DNA of 64,000 nt from Paenibacillus foliorum (GTDB lineage Bacteria; Bacillota; Bacilli; Paenibacillales; NBRC-103111), in assembly GCF_013141765.1 (NCBI RefSeq), contig NZ_WHOD01000082.1, forward strand, positions 122,954 through 186,953. Direction: 5' to 3'. A model generated the notes under the pieces. It did no database searches. It saw only the letters and a program-made list of their open reading frames with translations, and was not told the origin of the DNA. Both the position numbers and the translations under genes were made by a program. Position 1 is the first letter of the stretch. Each line of letters begins with the position of its first letter. Positions 44,263-53,446 of the stretch are shown here, piece after piece.

Positions 44263-45045
44263 TTATGCTTCCCTTTTGGCTTGCCGTCCCTCTACACTTA
44301 AACGAGGACACGTATAGCAGTAGCCGTGAGAGGTATCCGTCTTATAAGCTAGACAGCACGCTACCTTCTGACGTATTAGCTCATCTGGATGCTGCATATG
44401 CTCAATCCAGTGAAACTCCAAGTCAAATGGGTTCCGCTTCAATCCGAGCTTCTCCACATTCAATTCATTCAGCAGTATTGCAAAGTCCTGTTCAATAACA
44501 GGCCGTCTTTCCGGTAATAAGGAAGCCTTTTGTAATAAGATATCTTTCTCATTATAGAGTCTTGTCGCGAATTGGGCCCACAGCTGGTTTTCTTTGGTAA
44601 GGGATGCGAGCGCAAGACCACCCATTATCGGACGCACAGTCTGTTCGTAAAAGGAGTTCAACACTTCGGAACGGGATGCCCCAGAAGTCTCTATCGACAT
44701 GTCAGCACTGACAGCATCCCGCAGAACAAATGATACCTTCCTTCGTCCCTCCACCATTATGATTTGCAGCTTTAGCCGGTCAGGAGACAGTAGCAATACC
44801 GTATCATAAAGCGATAACGAGGCTTGCACAGCCGAGCAAACCATGCCGAACCAGCTGGACATATGATACGCCGCAATATCGGGCTTATCCGCGCGAATAA
44901 TTAGCATAACCGCCTGAATAAGGCGCTTTGCTTTCTCCTCATCCAACAAGTCAGCGAGACTTGCTAATAATACCGACTGTGGATGCTCCTTTGTCATGAA
45001 ATTATACTGCTTGTCGAGAAAGGCATAATCCATCCTATTATTCAT
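44263..45045 (-). CDS. FhuF-like [2Fe-2S] protein, putative ferric-siderophore/metal-chelate reductase
   Basis: The 260-residue soluble protein ends with a CC-x11-C-x2-C cluster (CCLAYKTDTSHGYCYTC), close to the CC-x10-C-x2-C iron-sulphur motif of FhuF-type siderophore reductases, and has a FhuF-like Trp/His region (AAYHMSSWFGMV) near residue 57-69. Its ATG directly follows the TAA of the upstream ATPase gene. As last gene of a B12-riboswitch operon it may reduce an imported metal chelate to free the metal (inference). The one-residue-longer spacing should be noted. Confidence 0.8.
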   Translation of the reverse strand: MNNRMDYAFLDKQYNFMTKEHPQSVLLASLADLLDEEKAKRLIQAVMLIIRADKPDIAAYHMSSWFGMVCSAVQASLSLYDTVLLLSPDRLKLQIIMVEGRRKVSFVLRDAVSADMSIETSGASRSEVLNSFYEQTVRPIMGGLALASLTKENQLWAQFATRLYNEKDILLQKASLLPERRPVIEQDFAILLNELNVEKLGLKRNPFDLEFHWIEHMQHPDELIRQKVACCLAYKTDTSHGYCYTCPRLSVEGRQAKREA

Positions 45046-45834
45046 TTAAATGACATTCCTTTCATTAGAGACATCCGCTAATTCCATAAACTCAGGAAAT
45101 ACAGGAGTGTCCGCGAGCAGTGATCTTGTATACGGATGCTTTGGATGATGAATAAGCTCATACACACCTGCTTCCTCTACAATCACTCCATGCTGAATAA
45201 CCAATACTCGCTGACATAGCCCTGCCACTACAGCAATATCATGGGAAATGAACAAATAACTGACTTGACGATTGTGATGAAGCTCTTGAAGCAGGCTAAT
45301 CATTTGAGCCTGAATGGAAACATCCAGAGCGGAGAGGCATTCATCCAGCACAAGTAGCTTCGGCTCTGGAGCAAGCACACGCGCCAGGCACACCCGCTGA
45401 CATTGACCGGTGCTTAATTCATGCGGATAACGGTCCAAGTAATCGGTATTTAGTCCAACCGATAGAAGCAAGCTTTCCATTTTTCCAATGAACCCCTGCT
45501 TGTTAATACTCTTATGAAACTGATGAAGCGACTCCAACAAGCTCCTTCTTACCGTCCATGCTGGGTTTAGACTGTTTCGAGGGTCTTGAAATACCATTTG
45601 TATGTCTTGATGCGACATCCGCCTTACGGCTCGTTCCTTTAACGATCTACCATTCCAGAGCAGCTTTCCTGCATTCGCATTCTCCAATCCTGCCACGCAG
45701 CGGGCAATAGTGCTTTTTCCCGATCCCGACATCCCAATCAAACCGACAATTTCACCGGGACTGATCGAGAAGGATACTGAATCCAGCACTTTTTTTCCTT
45801 GATAGCTTTTTTGCAGACCTTCGATTACAAGCAT
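45046..45834 (-). CDS. Peptide/nickel-type ABC transporter ATP-binding protein (DppF/NikE-like)
   Basis: The 262-residue protein has Walker A GLIGMSGSGKST, a Q-loop in MVFQDPRNSLNPAW, an ABC signature altered to LSTGQCQRV (LSGGQ is usual) and Walker B LVLDECLSALDVS with the D-loop. The C-terminus is short (ADTPVFPEFMELA). It is the second ATPase of an Opp/Dpp/Nik-type importer; the first is fused to a permease at 45859. Gap to that gene is 24 bases. Confidence 0.92.
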   Translation of the reverse strand: MLVIEGLQKSYQGKKVLDSVSFSISPGEIVGLIGMSGSGKSTIARCVAGLENANAGKLLWNGRSLKERAVRRMSHQDIQMVFQDPRNSLNPAWTVRRSLLESLHQFHKSINKQGFIGKMESLLLSVGLNTDYLDRYPHELSTGQCQRVCLARVLAPEPKLLVLDECLSALDVSIQAQMISLLQELHHNRQVSYLFISHDIAVVAGLCQRVLVIQHGVIVEEAGVYELIHHPKHPYTRSLLADTPVFPEFMELADVSNERNVI

Positions 45835-45858
45835 TAAATCCTCCCCTTCCGCTACGTT

Positions 45859-47580
45859 TCAGGTTATTTTTCGGATATGAGATGGAATGCGCAATGAGGG
45901 AATAGCTTGCAGCAGCTGACGCGTATACGCTTCGCTCGGATCTGTAAATACCGAACGCACATCCCCTTGTTCAACGATTCTCCCCTTCTTCATCACGCAA
46001 ATTCGGTCTGCGATCTGCGCAACTAACCTTAAATCATGGGTGACGAAGATCATCGCCACTTTCCGTTCCTTCTGTAGATCCGCGAGCAGCTCCATAATTC
46101 GAGCCTGAGTACTGACGTCAAGCGCCGTCGTCGGCTCATCGGCCACAATGATTTGCGGTTCGTTGATCATAGCCATAGCTATAACGACTCGCTGCCTCAT
46201 ACCTCCGCTCAATTGATGAGGATACTGTTGATAGGTCTCCTTGGGGAGGCCCGTTTGTTCCAACAGCTTCACCACCTGCTCCTTCAGCGCCGCTTTATTC
46301 AAACCTACTTTCTTATGAGCAGTCAAGCATTCCCGCAGCTGTTCCCCGATGGTAAGGACCGGGTTAAGCGAATCCATTGGATCTTGCGTTATATAAGCGA
46401 TCCGGCTGCCGCGCACCTTGCGCCAATCGCTCCATTCCCAGTCCTTCGTATCCGCGCCTTGTAAACGAATCGTTCCTTTGGTTTGCTCAAGCGGAGAACG
46501 GAGCAGCCCCATGAGAGCAAGCGCAAGCGTGCTTTTCCCTGATCCGCTTTCACCAACAAGACCCAGACATTCTCCAGGATGTAATTCCAATCGGATATCT
46601 TCCAATATCGGTTTGGCGGTATTCTGTTTACCTTCCACTGCTGCAACGAACAGTCCCTCTACCTCAAGCAGCTGCGTTGAATTCTTATAAGATTCGTTCC
46701 GTTGGCGTTTGCGTCTGCTGCGGAAAAGCCTCGGCATATTCAGTGATCGTGGCTCTAAGGCATCCTTCAGCGTATCGCCCAAATAATTAGTTCCCAATAC
46801 AATTAGGAAAATGGTCAGCCCTGGCGCAAGAAACAACCACGGTGCTTCCTCAATGTAAGCTCGGCCCTCATTCAGCATCGCTCCCCATTCCGGCTGGGGA
46901 GGGCGAATGCCCAATCCCAGAAACGACATCGAAGCTATGCTTAAGATGATGCTTCCGATGTCCAACGTTACCAGCACAAGTATGGGACCGACGATGGATC
47001 CGAGAACATGCGTACCGATGATTTTCCAAGCAGGAATGCCTGATGCTTTTGCGGCCTGTACGTAGCCTTCATTGCGTACGGTCAGTACGTAGCTTCGAAA
47101 AATTCGCGCGAAGGATGGCCACGACACGGCAGCAACCGCGATCATCAGACTGCTGAGTCCTGGACCCATCAACGAAGCAAGCGCTATAGCTAACACCAGC
47201 TGCGGGAAGGAGAAGAGCACATCCATCAATCGGGTCAGCACCATATCAACCCATCCGCCGAAATATCCTGCGGCAAGCCCGATAATCAGACTTAAGGAAA
47301 TGATTAGGGTCACCGCCATAATCGAAGCGCCCAGAGAAGCAACTCCCCCATGCATTAACCTCGATAATACGTCTCTGCCGAAATTGTCCGTTCCGAGCCA
47401 ATGATCACCGGAAGGAGGCAGAAGCGCCTGCTTGTAATCTACTTTGACCGGATCGTAGCTAGAAAACCATGCCCCACCGATTGACATCACAATAATGACC
47501 ACGACAATTGCCAATAAAAACATCGCCAGCGGGTCTGTCTTCAGTGAGTAGAAGAGACGTTGGCGAAATCTATTATCCAT
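45859..47580 (-). CDS. Fused permease-ATPase of a peptide/nickel-type importer (DppC-DppD fusion)
   Basis: From ATG 47580, with AGGAGGGACAGC just before it, the protein has about 573 residues. Residues 1-290 are a DppC/NikC permease: one N-terminal helix, WLGTDNFGRDVLSRLMHG, five further helices and the EAA loop QAAKASGIPAWKIIGTHVLG. A basic linker (FRSRRKRQRN) leads to a DppD/NikD ATPase with GESGSGKST, ITQDPMDSLNP, LSGGMRQRV and VADEPTTALDVS. Both parts look intact. The start overlaps the upstream permease gene by 8 bases. A longer frame from 47637 has no ribosome site. Confidence 0.92.
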   Translation of the reverse strand: MDNRFRQRLFYSLKTDPLAMFLLAIVVVIIVMSIGGAWFSSYDPVKVDYKQALLPPSGDHWLGTDNFGRDVLSRLMHGGVASLGASIMAVTLIISLSLIIGLAAGYFGGWVDMVLTRLMDVLFSFPQLVLAIALASLMGPGLSSLMIAVAAVSWPSFARIFRSYVLTVRNEGYVQAAKASGIPAWKIIGTHVLGSIVGPILVLVTLDIGSIILSIASMSFLGLGIRPPQPEWGAMLNEGRAYIEEAPWLFLAPGLTIFLIVLGTNYLGDTLKDALEPRSLNMPRLFRSRRKRQRNESYKNSTQLLEVEGLFVAAVEGKQNTAKPILEDIRLELHPGECLGLVGESGSGKSTLALALMGLLRSPLEQTKGTIRLQGADTKDWEWSDWRKVRGSRIAYITQDPMDSLNPVLTIGEQLRECLTAHKKVGLNKAALKEQVVKLLEQTGLPKETYQQYPHQLSGGMRQRVVIAMAMINEPQIIVADEPTTALDVSTQARIMELLADLQKERKVAMIFVTHDLRLVAQIADRICVMKKGRIVEQGDVRSVFTDPSEAYTRQLLQAIPSLRIPSHIRKIT

Positions 47581-48541
47581 GCTGTCCCTCCTGCTCCAAT
47601 CTGACCCGCGGATCCAGCCAACGGTAAATAACATCAACAGCCAAATTCAACACGATGTAAACAACAGCCATCAGCAGAGCAAAAGCCTGAATAACCGGGT
47701 AATCTCTTCCTGTTATCGCATCGACCACATACCGTCCTACACCCGGCCATGAAAAGACAGTTTCAATAATGACGGTTCCACCGATAAGCCCCCCTATTAC
47801 AAGCCCGAACGAGGTCAAGACCGGCAGTAGCGCATTAGGCAGAGCATGCTTGAAGAGAATGGTCCGCCAATGCAGCCCCTTAGCTTCCGCCAATATGATA
47901 TATCGCTGTGAAAACACTTGAAGCAGGCTTGTTCGCAGCAAGCGCGCCGTGACTGACGATAGTCCAATGCCCAGCGTCAGGGCCGGCAGGATCAGGTGAT
48001 CGCTCCCGCCTCTTCCCATCGTCGGCAGCCAGCCCAGCTTCACAGACAGGATGTACATAAGCACCAAGCCAAGAAAAAAACTCGGTACCGACACGCCTAT
48101 CAACGCAATAACCCGTGTTGCATGATCCACAGCCTTACGATGGTATATGGCTCCCGCAATCCCCGACGGAATCGCAATTACAAGCATGATGAGCAGCGCA
48201 GCCCCGGCGAGCTCCAGCGTCGCCGGAAAGCGATGCAGCAGCTCATCGAGAATCGGCGTTTTGCTGCGAAAGGATACGCCCAAGTCGCCGCGAACAATTT
48301 TCCATAGCCAGCTCCCATATTGAACAGGGAAAGGCTGATCAAGACCCAGCTGCTTATGTAGAACCTCTGCGTCCTTCTCCAAATCACTCAGATTCGTGCT
48401 AGGATCGAACATCGTAAGCAGAATGGCTCGCGCTGGGTCTCCTGGTATAAAACGAATCAGAGAGAAAATAAGAAGAGTAATTCCTAACAAAGCCGGCACT
48501 GTAAGAAACACACGAAGGATCAAATAGCGGATCAGCTTCAT
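47573..48541 (-). CDS. Peptide/nickel-type ABC transporter permease (DppB/NikB-like)
   Basis: The 322-residue protein has six membrane helices and DppB hallmarks: N-terminal YLILRVFLTVPALLGITLLIFSLIRFIPGDPA, VQYGSWLWKIVRGDLGVSF, the EAA loop ILAEAKGLHWRTILFKHALPNALLPVL, and the closing ETVFSWPGVGRYVVDAI block. It pairs with the permease half of the fusion protein. Its ATG overlaps the binding-protein stop (ATGA). Confidence 0.93.
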   Translation of the reverse strand: MKLIRYLILRVFLTVPALLGITLLIFSLIRFIPGDPARAILLTMFDPSTNLSDLEKDAEVLHKQLGLDQPFPVQYGSWLWKIVRGDLGVSFRSKTPILDELLHRFPATLELAGAALLIMLVIAIPSGIAGAIYHRKAVDHATRVIALIGVSVPSFFLGLVLMYILSVKLGWLPTMGRGGSDHLILPALTLGIGLSSVTARLLRTSLLQVFSQRYIILAEAKGLHWRTILFKHALPNALLPVLTSFGLVIGGLIGGTVIIETVFSWPGVGRYVVDAITGRDYPVIQAFALLMAVVYIVLNLAVDVIYRWLDPRVRLEQEGQHG

Positions 48542-50139
48542 TTAGAAATGTACATCCCGGGGACGATTTTCGTTTGTAAATTTTTATCGATGCCTTTCAC
48601 TTTATTGTTATAGGCAGCGCCCCAACGAGTGTTATTGAACAAATAAATGATCGGAACATCTTCCTGTACGAGGGTTTGAATCTGTTTGGCCAAATCTACT
48701 TGCTTAGCAGCATCGAATTCAGAGGTCAATTGGCTGATCAGCTTATCCACCTCGGGATTACTGTATCCACCATAATTAGATGCGACACCTGACTGGTAAT
48801 AGGAATATAGTTGACCGCCAATATCGCCGGTTGCCGTACCGCAGGAGCAATAGGTAGCCGTATCAAAGTTGCCGTCCAGCATCATCTGGTTGGAAGCCGT
48901 TGTTTCGACCGGATTCAACTCAATCTCGACGCCTACATTTTTAAGCTGCGATTGCAAAGCTACTGCCAATGGCTGAAAAACCGTGTAAGTCAGCATTTTC
49001 ATCTTCAGCTTTTGTCCGTCCTTAACGCGGATTCCATCAGAGCCTTTCTTCCAGCCAGCTTCATCCAGAAGCTTCTCGGCTTTGGCCTTATCCGTTACTG
49101 CTCCTGTGTTAATCGAATATGGAAGTCCCGCAGGGAAATGTCCTGTTGCATTGGATGCAAATCCACGACTAACACCTTCGATAAGCTCCTTGCGGTCAAC
49201 AGCTAAATTCAGAGCAATCCGAACATTTTTATCCTGAAGCGCAGGTACCTTTTTCATATTCAACCATAGATTAGTCGTTTGTCCGATCGGGAAATAAGTA
49301 GCGAATTTCGGATCCTTCTCGTACGATACCCGCTGTTCGACTTCCACGTTCATATCCGCATCAGCATCGCCGTTCTTCAATGCAAGCAGACGCGCTTGTG
49401 CGTCAGCCCCTAATCTTGCTTCCAGCCGCTGCAGCTTTGGCTTCTCCCCCCAATAACCAGGAAATGCTTCAGCAATCAGCAGCTCCCCTGGAGTAAACTG
49501 GACGGGCTTCATAAAGCCAGTCAAGTCAGCTTGCGAATTAAACTTATCTCCGAGACGATTAGCTTCCTCTGTATTATGTATAGCAAATCCGTTTAATTTG
49601 AAAATAAAGTTAGGGTCTGGCTTAGGTGTTTTGAGCTGCAGATGTAGACTGTCTTTTACGATAAACTCTACACCGCCAATTTGTGAGGGACCTCGCTTAT
49701 TCAGCTTTTGATGACGTTCCAATGCCGCTTTTACCGCAGCAGCATCCATTACTGCACCGCTCCAAAACTTTACGTTAGGCTGTAATTCCACTTCCCAAAG
49801 CGTGGGCTCCAGGTTCTTCCAAGATTTAGCCAGCCAGGGTCTGATAGACCCGTCATCATTCAGCATAACGAGCGGTTCCGCAATGCCGTCAGAAGTAATT
49901 CGCTGTGCATCGATATGGACAGGGTCCAGAGAACGCGGCATATTTAAGGTAATGTATTTTAAAACCTGCTCCTTGGCTTCACCAGATGGGGATGCAGCTT
50001 TAGTATCTGCGGACTGGCCGCTGCCATTTGACTTGGATGATGAGCTTTGGCATGCCGATAATGTGACTAAAATAATAACGAGAATAAGTGCAAGAAAACC
50101 ACTGAACTTTTGACGACTGGCTCTGGATTCGGATCTCAT
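48538..50139 (-). CDS. Peptide/nickel-type ABC transporter substrate-binding lipoprotein
   Basis: From ATG 50139 (AGGAGG about 10 bases upstream) the protein has 533 residues; the longer frame has no ribosome site. Lipobox LSAC with Cys 30, then an SBP_bac_5 fold: RSLDPVHID, YITLNMPRSLDP, FPGYWGEKPKLQRLEARLGADAQARLLALKNGDAD, LAVDRKELIEGV. A CSC pair (C431, C433) in a TATYCSCGTATG context lies in the binding lobe and is unusual, possibly tied to metal or corrinoid binding. First gene of the importer operon under a cobalamin riboswitch. Confidence 0.92.
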   Translation of the reverse strand: MRSESRASRQKFSGFLALILVIILVTLSACQSSSSKSNGSGQSADTKAASPSGEAKEQVLKYITLNMPRSLDPVHIDAQRITSDGIAEPLVMLNDDGSIRPWLAKSWKNLEPTLWEVELQPNVKFWSGAVMDAAAVKAALERHQKLNKRGPSQIGGVEFIVKDSLHLQLKTPKPDPNFIFKLNGFAIHNTEEANRLGDKFNSQADLTGFMKPVQFTPGELLIAEAFPGYWGEKPKLQRLEARLGADAQARLLALKNGDADADMNVEVEQRVSYEKDPKFATYFPIGQTTNLWLNMKKVPALQDKNVRIALNLAVDRKELIEGVSRGFASNATGHFPAGLPYSINTGAVTDKAKAEKLLDEAGWKKGSDGIRVKDGQKLKMKMLTYTVFQPLAVALQSQLKNVGVEIELNPVETTASNQMMLDGNFDTATYCSCGTATGDIGGQLYSYYQSGVASNYGGYSNPEVDKLISQLTSEFDAAKQVDLAKQIQTLVQEDVPIIYLFNNTRWGAAYNNKVKGIDKNLQTKIVPGMYISK

Positions 50140-50232
50140 AAAAAGGTTGCCTCCTGATTTTCTTTTAATAGTAATAATTACAATTAATATCTTACCCATA
50201 CTTCTTTGCTTCGTCAATACCATTTTCACAAC

Positions 50233-50275
50233 AAAAAAAGACATCCCTACCTCAGAAAAAAAAGGTAAAGATGCC
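50233..50275 (-). terminator. Riboswitch expression-platform terminator
   Basis: On the minus strand GGGCATCTTTACC pairs with GGTAGGGATGTC (two G-U pairs) and is followed by TTTTTTT. It lies between the cobalamin riboswitch and the binding-protein gene, so B12 binding should favour premature termination. Confidence 0.75.
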
Positions 50276-50339
50276 CTGTTTATATGATTGAATAAACGAC
50301 GGTCGTCTCAACACTTCCCTATCTTCCGTAGGTCAAAGC

Positions 50340-50528
50340 AGTGTTGTCAGAACAGGCAGGTCTCCTGGCTCCGGAATTCACATCATCAGCGGCCTTCCCA
50401 ATCCTTGTGCACAAAGATCAGTGGCATTGTCGCTGTGACTCCTCCGTTACAGTGGCGGGACCGCGTCGGTTTTACACCGAACTTCCCTTTTAAGCTTCAG
50501 CAAGCTGAAGCACCTTGTTCCCACAATA
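50340..50528 (-). ncRNA. Cobalamin (B12) riboswitch
   Basis: The minus strand contains the hallmark elements in the right order: AAGGGAAGTTCGGTG near 50480-50494, the B12-box-like GCCACTGTAA (about 50446-50455) and GCCAGGAGACCTGCC (about 50356-50370), with the variable helix between them. A terminator hairpin follows at 50233-50275. It controls the Opp/Nik-type importer and FhuF-like gene, which should therefore be expressed when B12 is scarce. Confidence 0.93.
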
Positions 50529-50609
50529 TTTAATTAACATATGAACGTAAACCACGATTCAAGTTATTGTAGCACAGTAAATAATGGAAGTCATCCGATG
50601 ACTGCAAAT

Positions 50610-51152
50610 TTAATCATAAGAAAAATATGAAGTATCAGTGGATACTTGCTCGGTCAGTGGATAAATGAGCTTCTCCTCCTGCTCCAAATGCTTGATTAGA
50701 ATACGGCATGCATAAGTTAAATAGCTTGCCGCTTGTTTCATAGGCATGGCCTCCGAATCCGATTTCAGTGCATGCACGGCTCTCAAGAAGGTATCCATGT
50801 AATTCATCGCCAGTTCATGATCCTTCTCCAGATCACATAGAGTCGGTGTGGCAGAAAGAGTGTTATGCCCCTGGCAACAAATGTTCAATAACGGGAATAA
50901 CTCCCGTTCCTCCCACTCGGAGTGCCGATTCAGTTCTTCCTTGAATCCTAAGGTCCAGAGCCTTAGATGCAGTAGTGAAACCATCGCATGGTTTTTGTCG
51001 GCTTCCCGCTCCGTCTGACTCGCCTGGTTCTCCAAATCCATCAGAACCTGCAACAATTCGGCATGGTCTTGCTTCAAACGATCCAGCAGCTTAGGTAACT
51101 CCGCTTCAGGAGCAATCTCCGAATTAGCCTGTGACTTGCAGGGCATACTCAT
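50610..51152 (-). CDS. Hemerythrin HHE-domain protein
   Basis: From ATG 51152 (GGAGG at 7 bases) the protein has 180 residues. Iron-ligand pattern of an HHE four-helix bundle: LKQDHAELLQVL near residue 30, NRHSEWEERELFPLL in the middle, EKDHELAMNYMDTFL, and HLEQEEKLIYPL near the end. Such proteins bind a di-iron centre that senses or carries O2 or NO or helps Fe-S repair. Single-gene unit with no terminator recognised. The role is not defined by context. Confidence 0.9.
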   Translation of the reverse strand: MSMPCKSQANSEIAPEAELPKLLDRLKQDHAELLQVLMDLENQASQTEREADKNHAMVSLLHLRLWTLGFKEELNRHSEWEERELFPLLNICCQGHNTLSATPTLCDLEKDHELAMNYMDTFLRAVHALKSDSEAMPMKQAASYLTYACRILIKHLEQEEKLIYPLTEQVSTDTSYFSYD

Positions 51153-51399
51153 CTTTGTGCCTCCAATCAACCTATTATTTTCCTTATACCATACAGATTA
51201 CTCTCCTACCCCTTGTTTGTATGTATAAAATATCACAGCATTTACTATTTAAATCCTTAAAATGTACGAAATGATTCGAGCAAGTTTTTTCTATCAGCTT
51301 GTACCCCCTACATAAAATAGTAACTTTTGGAACATGCTATGCAAAAACGGGGTTGTGGTCTTATTCATGAGAGTTCTTTACTCCGGTAGCCTCTGATTG

Positions 51400-51868
51400 G
51401 AGTGGCATTTTTTCCTGTGGGAATTACAATCCCGCCAAATCCTTGAATGCTGTTGGTTGATGGTCATAAACGGCAAACTTGGTAAAATGCTTCACGTTAA
51501 TAGTAACGGTTCCATCCAGGTTTACCATTCCTCCGAGATGGACCCAGCGTTGCTTTGGGGTTGGCCGGACGACGATTCGTCTTGCTTTAAACCAATTGAA
51601 ATTAGAAGGGCATATTTAACAAGGAAAGGGTATCTTCATATCTCTCCCCAAGGTCGAAGAATCTGTAGCTCCATATCGCAGCTATAGGGAATATCTCAGG
51701 GAACTTGGTCTACAAGTAGAGACGAAGGTCGTTCAGCTTAACGTTATTTCCGCCGACAAGCATTTGGCCAAAATGTTGAATATTGCTAAGCAAGATGCCG
51801 TGTTTCGACTGGAAAGGCTTCGCTTAGCAGCTCACATTCTTGCACCATCAAGGCTTGCTTTAAAATGA
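51400..51868 (+). pseudogene. Decayed GntR/HutC-family regulator gene
   Basis: Pieces of a winged-helix and UTRA domain are readable in order across frames: NGKLG and SSEMDPAL (first frame), then after a frameshift FGVGRTTIRLALNQLKLEGHI, an in-frame TAA, QGKGIFISLPKVEES, then YREYLRELGLQVETK and ISADKHLAKMLNIAKQDAVFRLERLRL, ending at TGA 51866-51868. This matches HutC-type regulators to about residue 150. At least one frameshift and one stop inactivate it, and the C-terminus is missing. Confidence 0.8.
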
Positions 51869-51942
51869 CATTGGCTTACTCCACGATCAGAGGTTGCTTT
51901 TTATACAGATAGTGGCGATGCCGCTATAAGCCCTGACGGATT

Positions 51943-52137
51943 TTAACGGAACTGAGAGTTCCGTTAATCAATCTGTGACCTCCAATTTGGAGCGATAGCG
52001 GAAGTCGTAGTTCCGCTATTCTCGGCAAATAGCGGCTCTACACGAAAAAACAGAGAGATAAAGGAACTTGCTGTTCCGTTATCTCTCTGTTTTTTGTGCT
52101 TTCCAGGCAATAGGGGAACAAATACTTCCTCTATTGC
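51943..52137. repeat. Multi-hairpin intergenic repeat, copy C
   Basis: Best preserved copy. Unit 1, TAACGGAACT-GAG-AGTTCCGTTA, and unit 2, ATAGCGGAA ... TTCCGCTAT, are perfect palindromes. Unit 3 is a 23-bp hairpin (52045-52067 with 52073-52095) sharing the CAGAGAGATA/TATCTCTCTG core of copy B, again with exactly one mismatch. Unit 4 is ATAGGGGAA ... TTCCTCTAT. It sits directly after the GntR relic. Confidence 0.8.
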
Positions 52138-52241
52138 GCCCCATTTCCGTGGATGAAGCAGTATCGCCAGAAGCTTACATACTTACTGGTTTACCTGATC
52201 ATCCTATGTTTCCCTCACCGTACAGCTTAATCCAAAAAATT

Positions 52242-52904
52242 TTAAAGTGTCATAGACTGCCCATGCCTTGCTAAGAAATCTTGCTTTTCCTTATAATCCG
52301 GCATAATACTTCCTACTCGTCTCCAAAATGATCGATCATGATTCATATGAAGCAGATGACATAGTTCATGGATGATTACATAATCTATCACTTCAATTGG
52401 AGCCATTGCCAGACGATAATTAAAGGTCAACTTTTTATCCGAGCTGCAGCTTCCCCACTTGGTACTGGACTCTACTATATCAATGGTTTTGGGTTTAACC
52501 TTCAGCTGTAATTGATATCCAGATATTCGATCTCCTATAATCTTCTTGCAGCTTAAGAAATAGAACTTCTTGAGATTTTTTTTAAGCTCCTCTTCATTCA
52601 ATTCCCCCGTCTCTATCAGCTCATGCAGATAATACTCTTTCCCAAGATGAAGGAACTTTCCTTGATCCTGATATTCTCTTGCCTTAGGGATTTCTCGAGC
52701 CTTCGCAATGTTTTGTGATTTCTCCAGTATCCATTTCCCATGATGCTCCACAGCGCTTATTATAATTTCCTTACTTGTATCATTTGGGGCTTTTACTGTT
52801 ATGAAACCTAAAGAGTCTATATGAATTGAAAGCTTCTTTCTATTTCCATATTGAACATTAAACTCTATGCTGGTATTTTCAAATTGAATTTTCATATCCA
52901 CCAT
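52242..52904 (-). CDS. YgjP/SprT-like zinc metallopeptidase (DUF45)
   Basis: The 220-residue protein has the C-terminal zinc motif HELCHLLHMNH (HExxH plus a third His) followed by SFWRRVGSIMPDY, and upstream SSTKWGSCSSDKKLTFNYRLAMAP, the standard signature of the YgjP-like metallopeptidase family. It is soluble and without signal peptide. ATG 52904 has only a weak ribosome site; the in-frame ATG at 52895 gives the conserved MKIQFENTSIEF start. Function of the family is poorly known. Confidence 0.9.
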   Translation of the reverse strand: MVDMKIQFENTSIEFNVQYGNRKKLSIHIDSLGFITVKAPNDTSKEIIISAVEHHGKWILEKSQNIAKAREIPKAREYQDQGKFLHLGKEYYLHELIETGELNEEELKKNLKKFYFLSCKKIIGDRISGYQLQLKVKPKTIDIVESSTKWGSCSSDKKLTFNYRLAMAPIEVIDYVIIHELCHLLHMNHDRSFWRRVGSIMPDYKEKQDFLARHGQSMTL

Positions 52905-53104
52905 CGCTTCTGTAAAAAATAAATCTAACTCTTATACCTTATTTCATTTTTAACAAAAAATAAACTCCTGATTAATCACAACTCTTTTACCGCAGCATTC
53001 AGAAAAATTTCTTTTTCTTCGTGATACTCCCCTAATTTACCATGTATAACCCAGTTATTTCATCGAATACTACTAGTACACCAATGAAAAGGAGTGACTA
53101 CCAA

Positions 53105-53314
53105 ATGGCAAACAATAATTCTTTAGTCGTACAACAAGCACAGGCAGCAATCAATCAACTGAAGTATGAAGTGGCCCAAGAGTTAGGTATTCAATTATCT
53201 CCAACCGGTTACAATGGCAACCTTGCTACACGAGATGCAGGAGCAATTGGTGGCAATATTACAAGACGTCTAGTTCAGATTGCAGAGCAGAATCTTTCGA
53301 GCTTCAAACGCTGA
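53105..53314 (+). CDS. Alpha/beta-type small acid-soluble spore protein
   Basis: From ATG 53105 (AAGGAG 9 bases upstream) the protein has 69 residues. It carries the SASP signatures: LKYEVAQELGIQLSP with the GPR protease cleavage region ELGI, and TRDAGAIGGNITRRLVQIAE with the DNA-binding GGxxTRRLV block. These proteins coat DNA in the spore core and protect it from UV and heat. This gene is the best indicator that the organism sporulates. Confidence 0.95.
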   Translation: MANNNSLVVQQAQAAINQLKYEVAQELGIQLSPTGYNGNLATRDAGAIGGNITRRLVQIAEQNLSSFKR

Positions 53315-53341
53315 TCCATCCCTCCCAATTTAGATATGCAA

Positions 53342-53385
53342 AAGACTTACATCACTCTTGTTCTTAAGAGAGTGGTGTAAGTCTT
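53342..53385 (+). terminator. Terminator of the spore-protein gene
   Basis: AAGACTTACATCACTCT pairs with AGAGTGGTGTAAGTCTT (one G-U-type mismatch), loop of about ten bases, followed by ATT. Confidence 0.75.
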
Positions 53386-53446
53386 ATTCGTCATTCTTCC
53401 CAAATTTGATATGGGCGCTTAAATTTTGATCAAATGCCGAAACCTA

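Noticed and set aside
50460..50520. Long palindrome AAGCTTCAGCAAGCTGAAG as a separate terminator
   Set aside because: It is part of the P1/upstream helix region of the cobalamin riboswitch.
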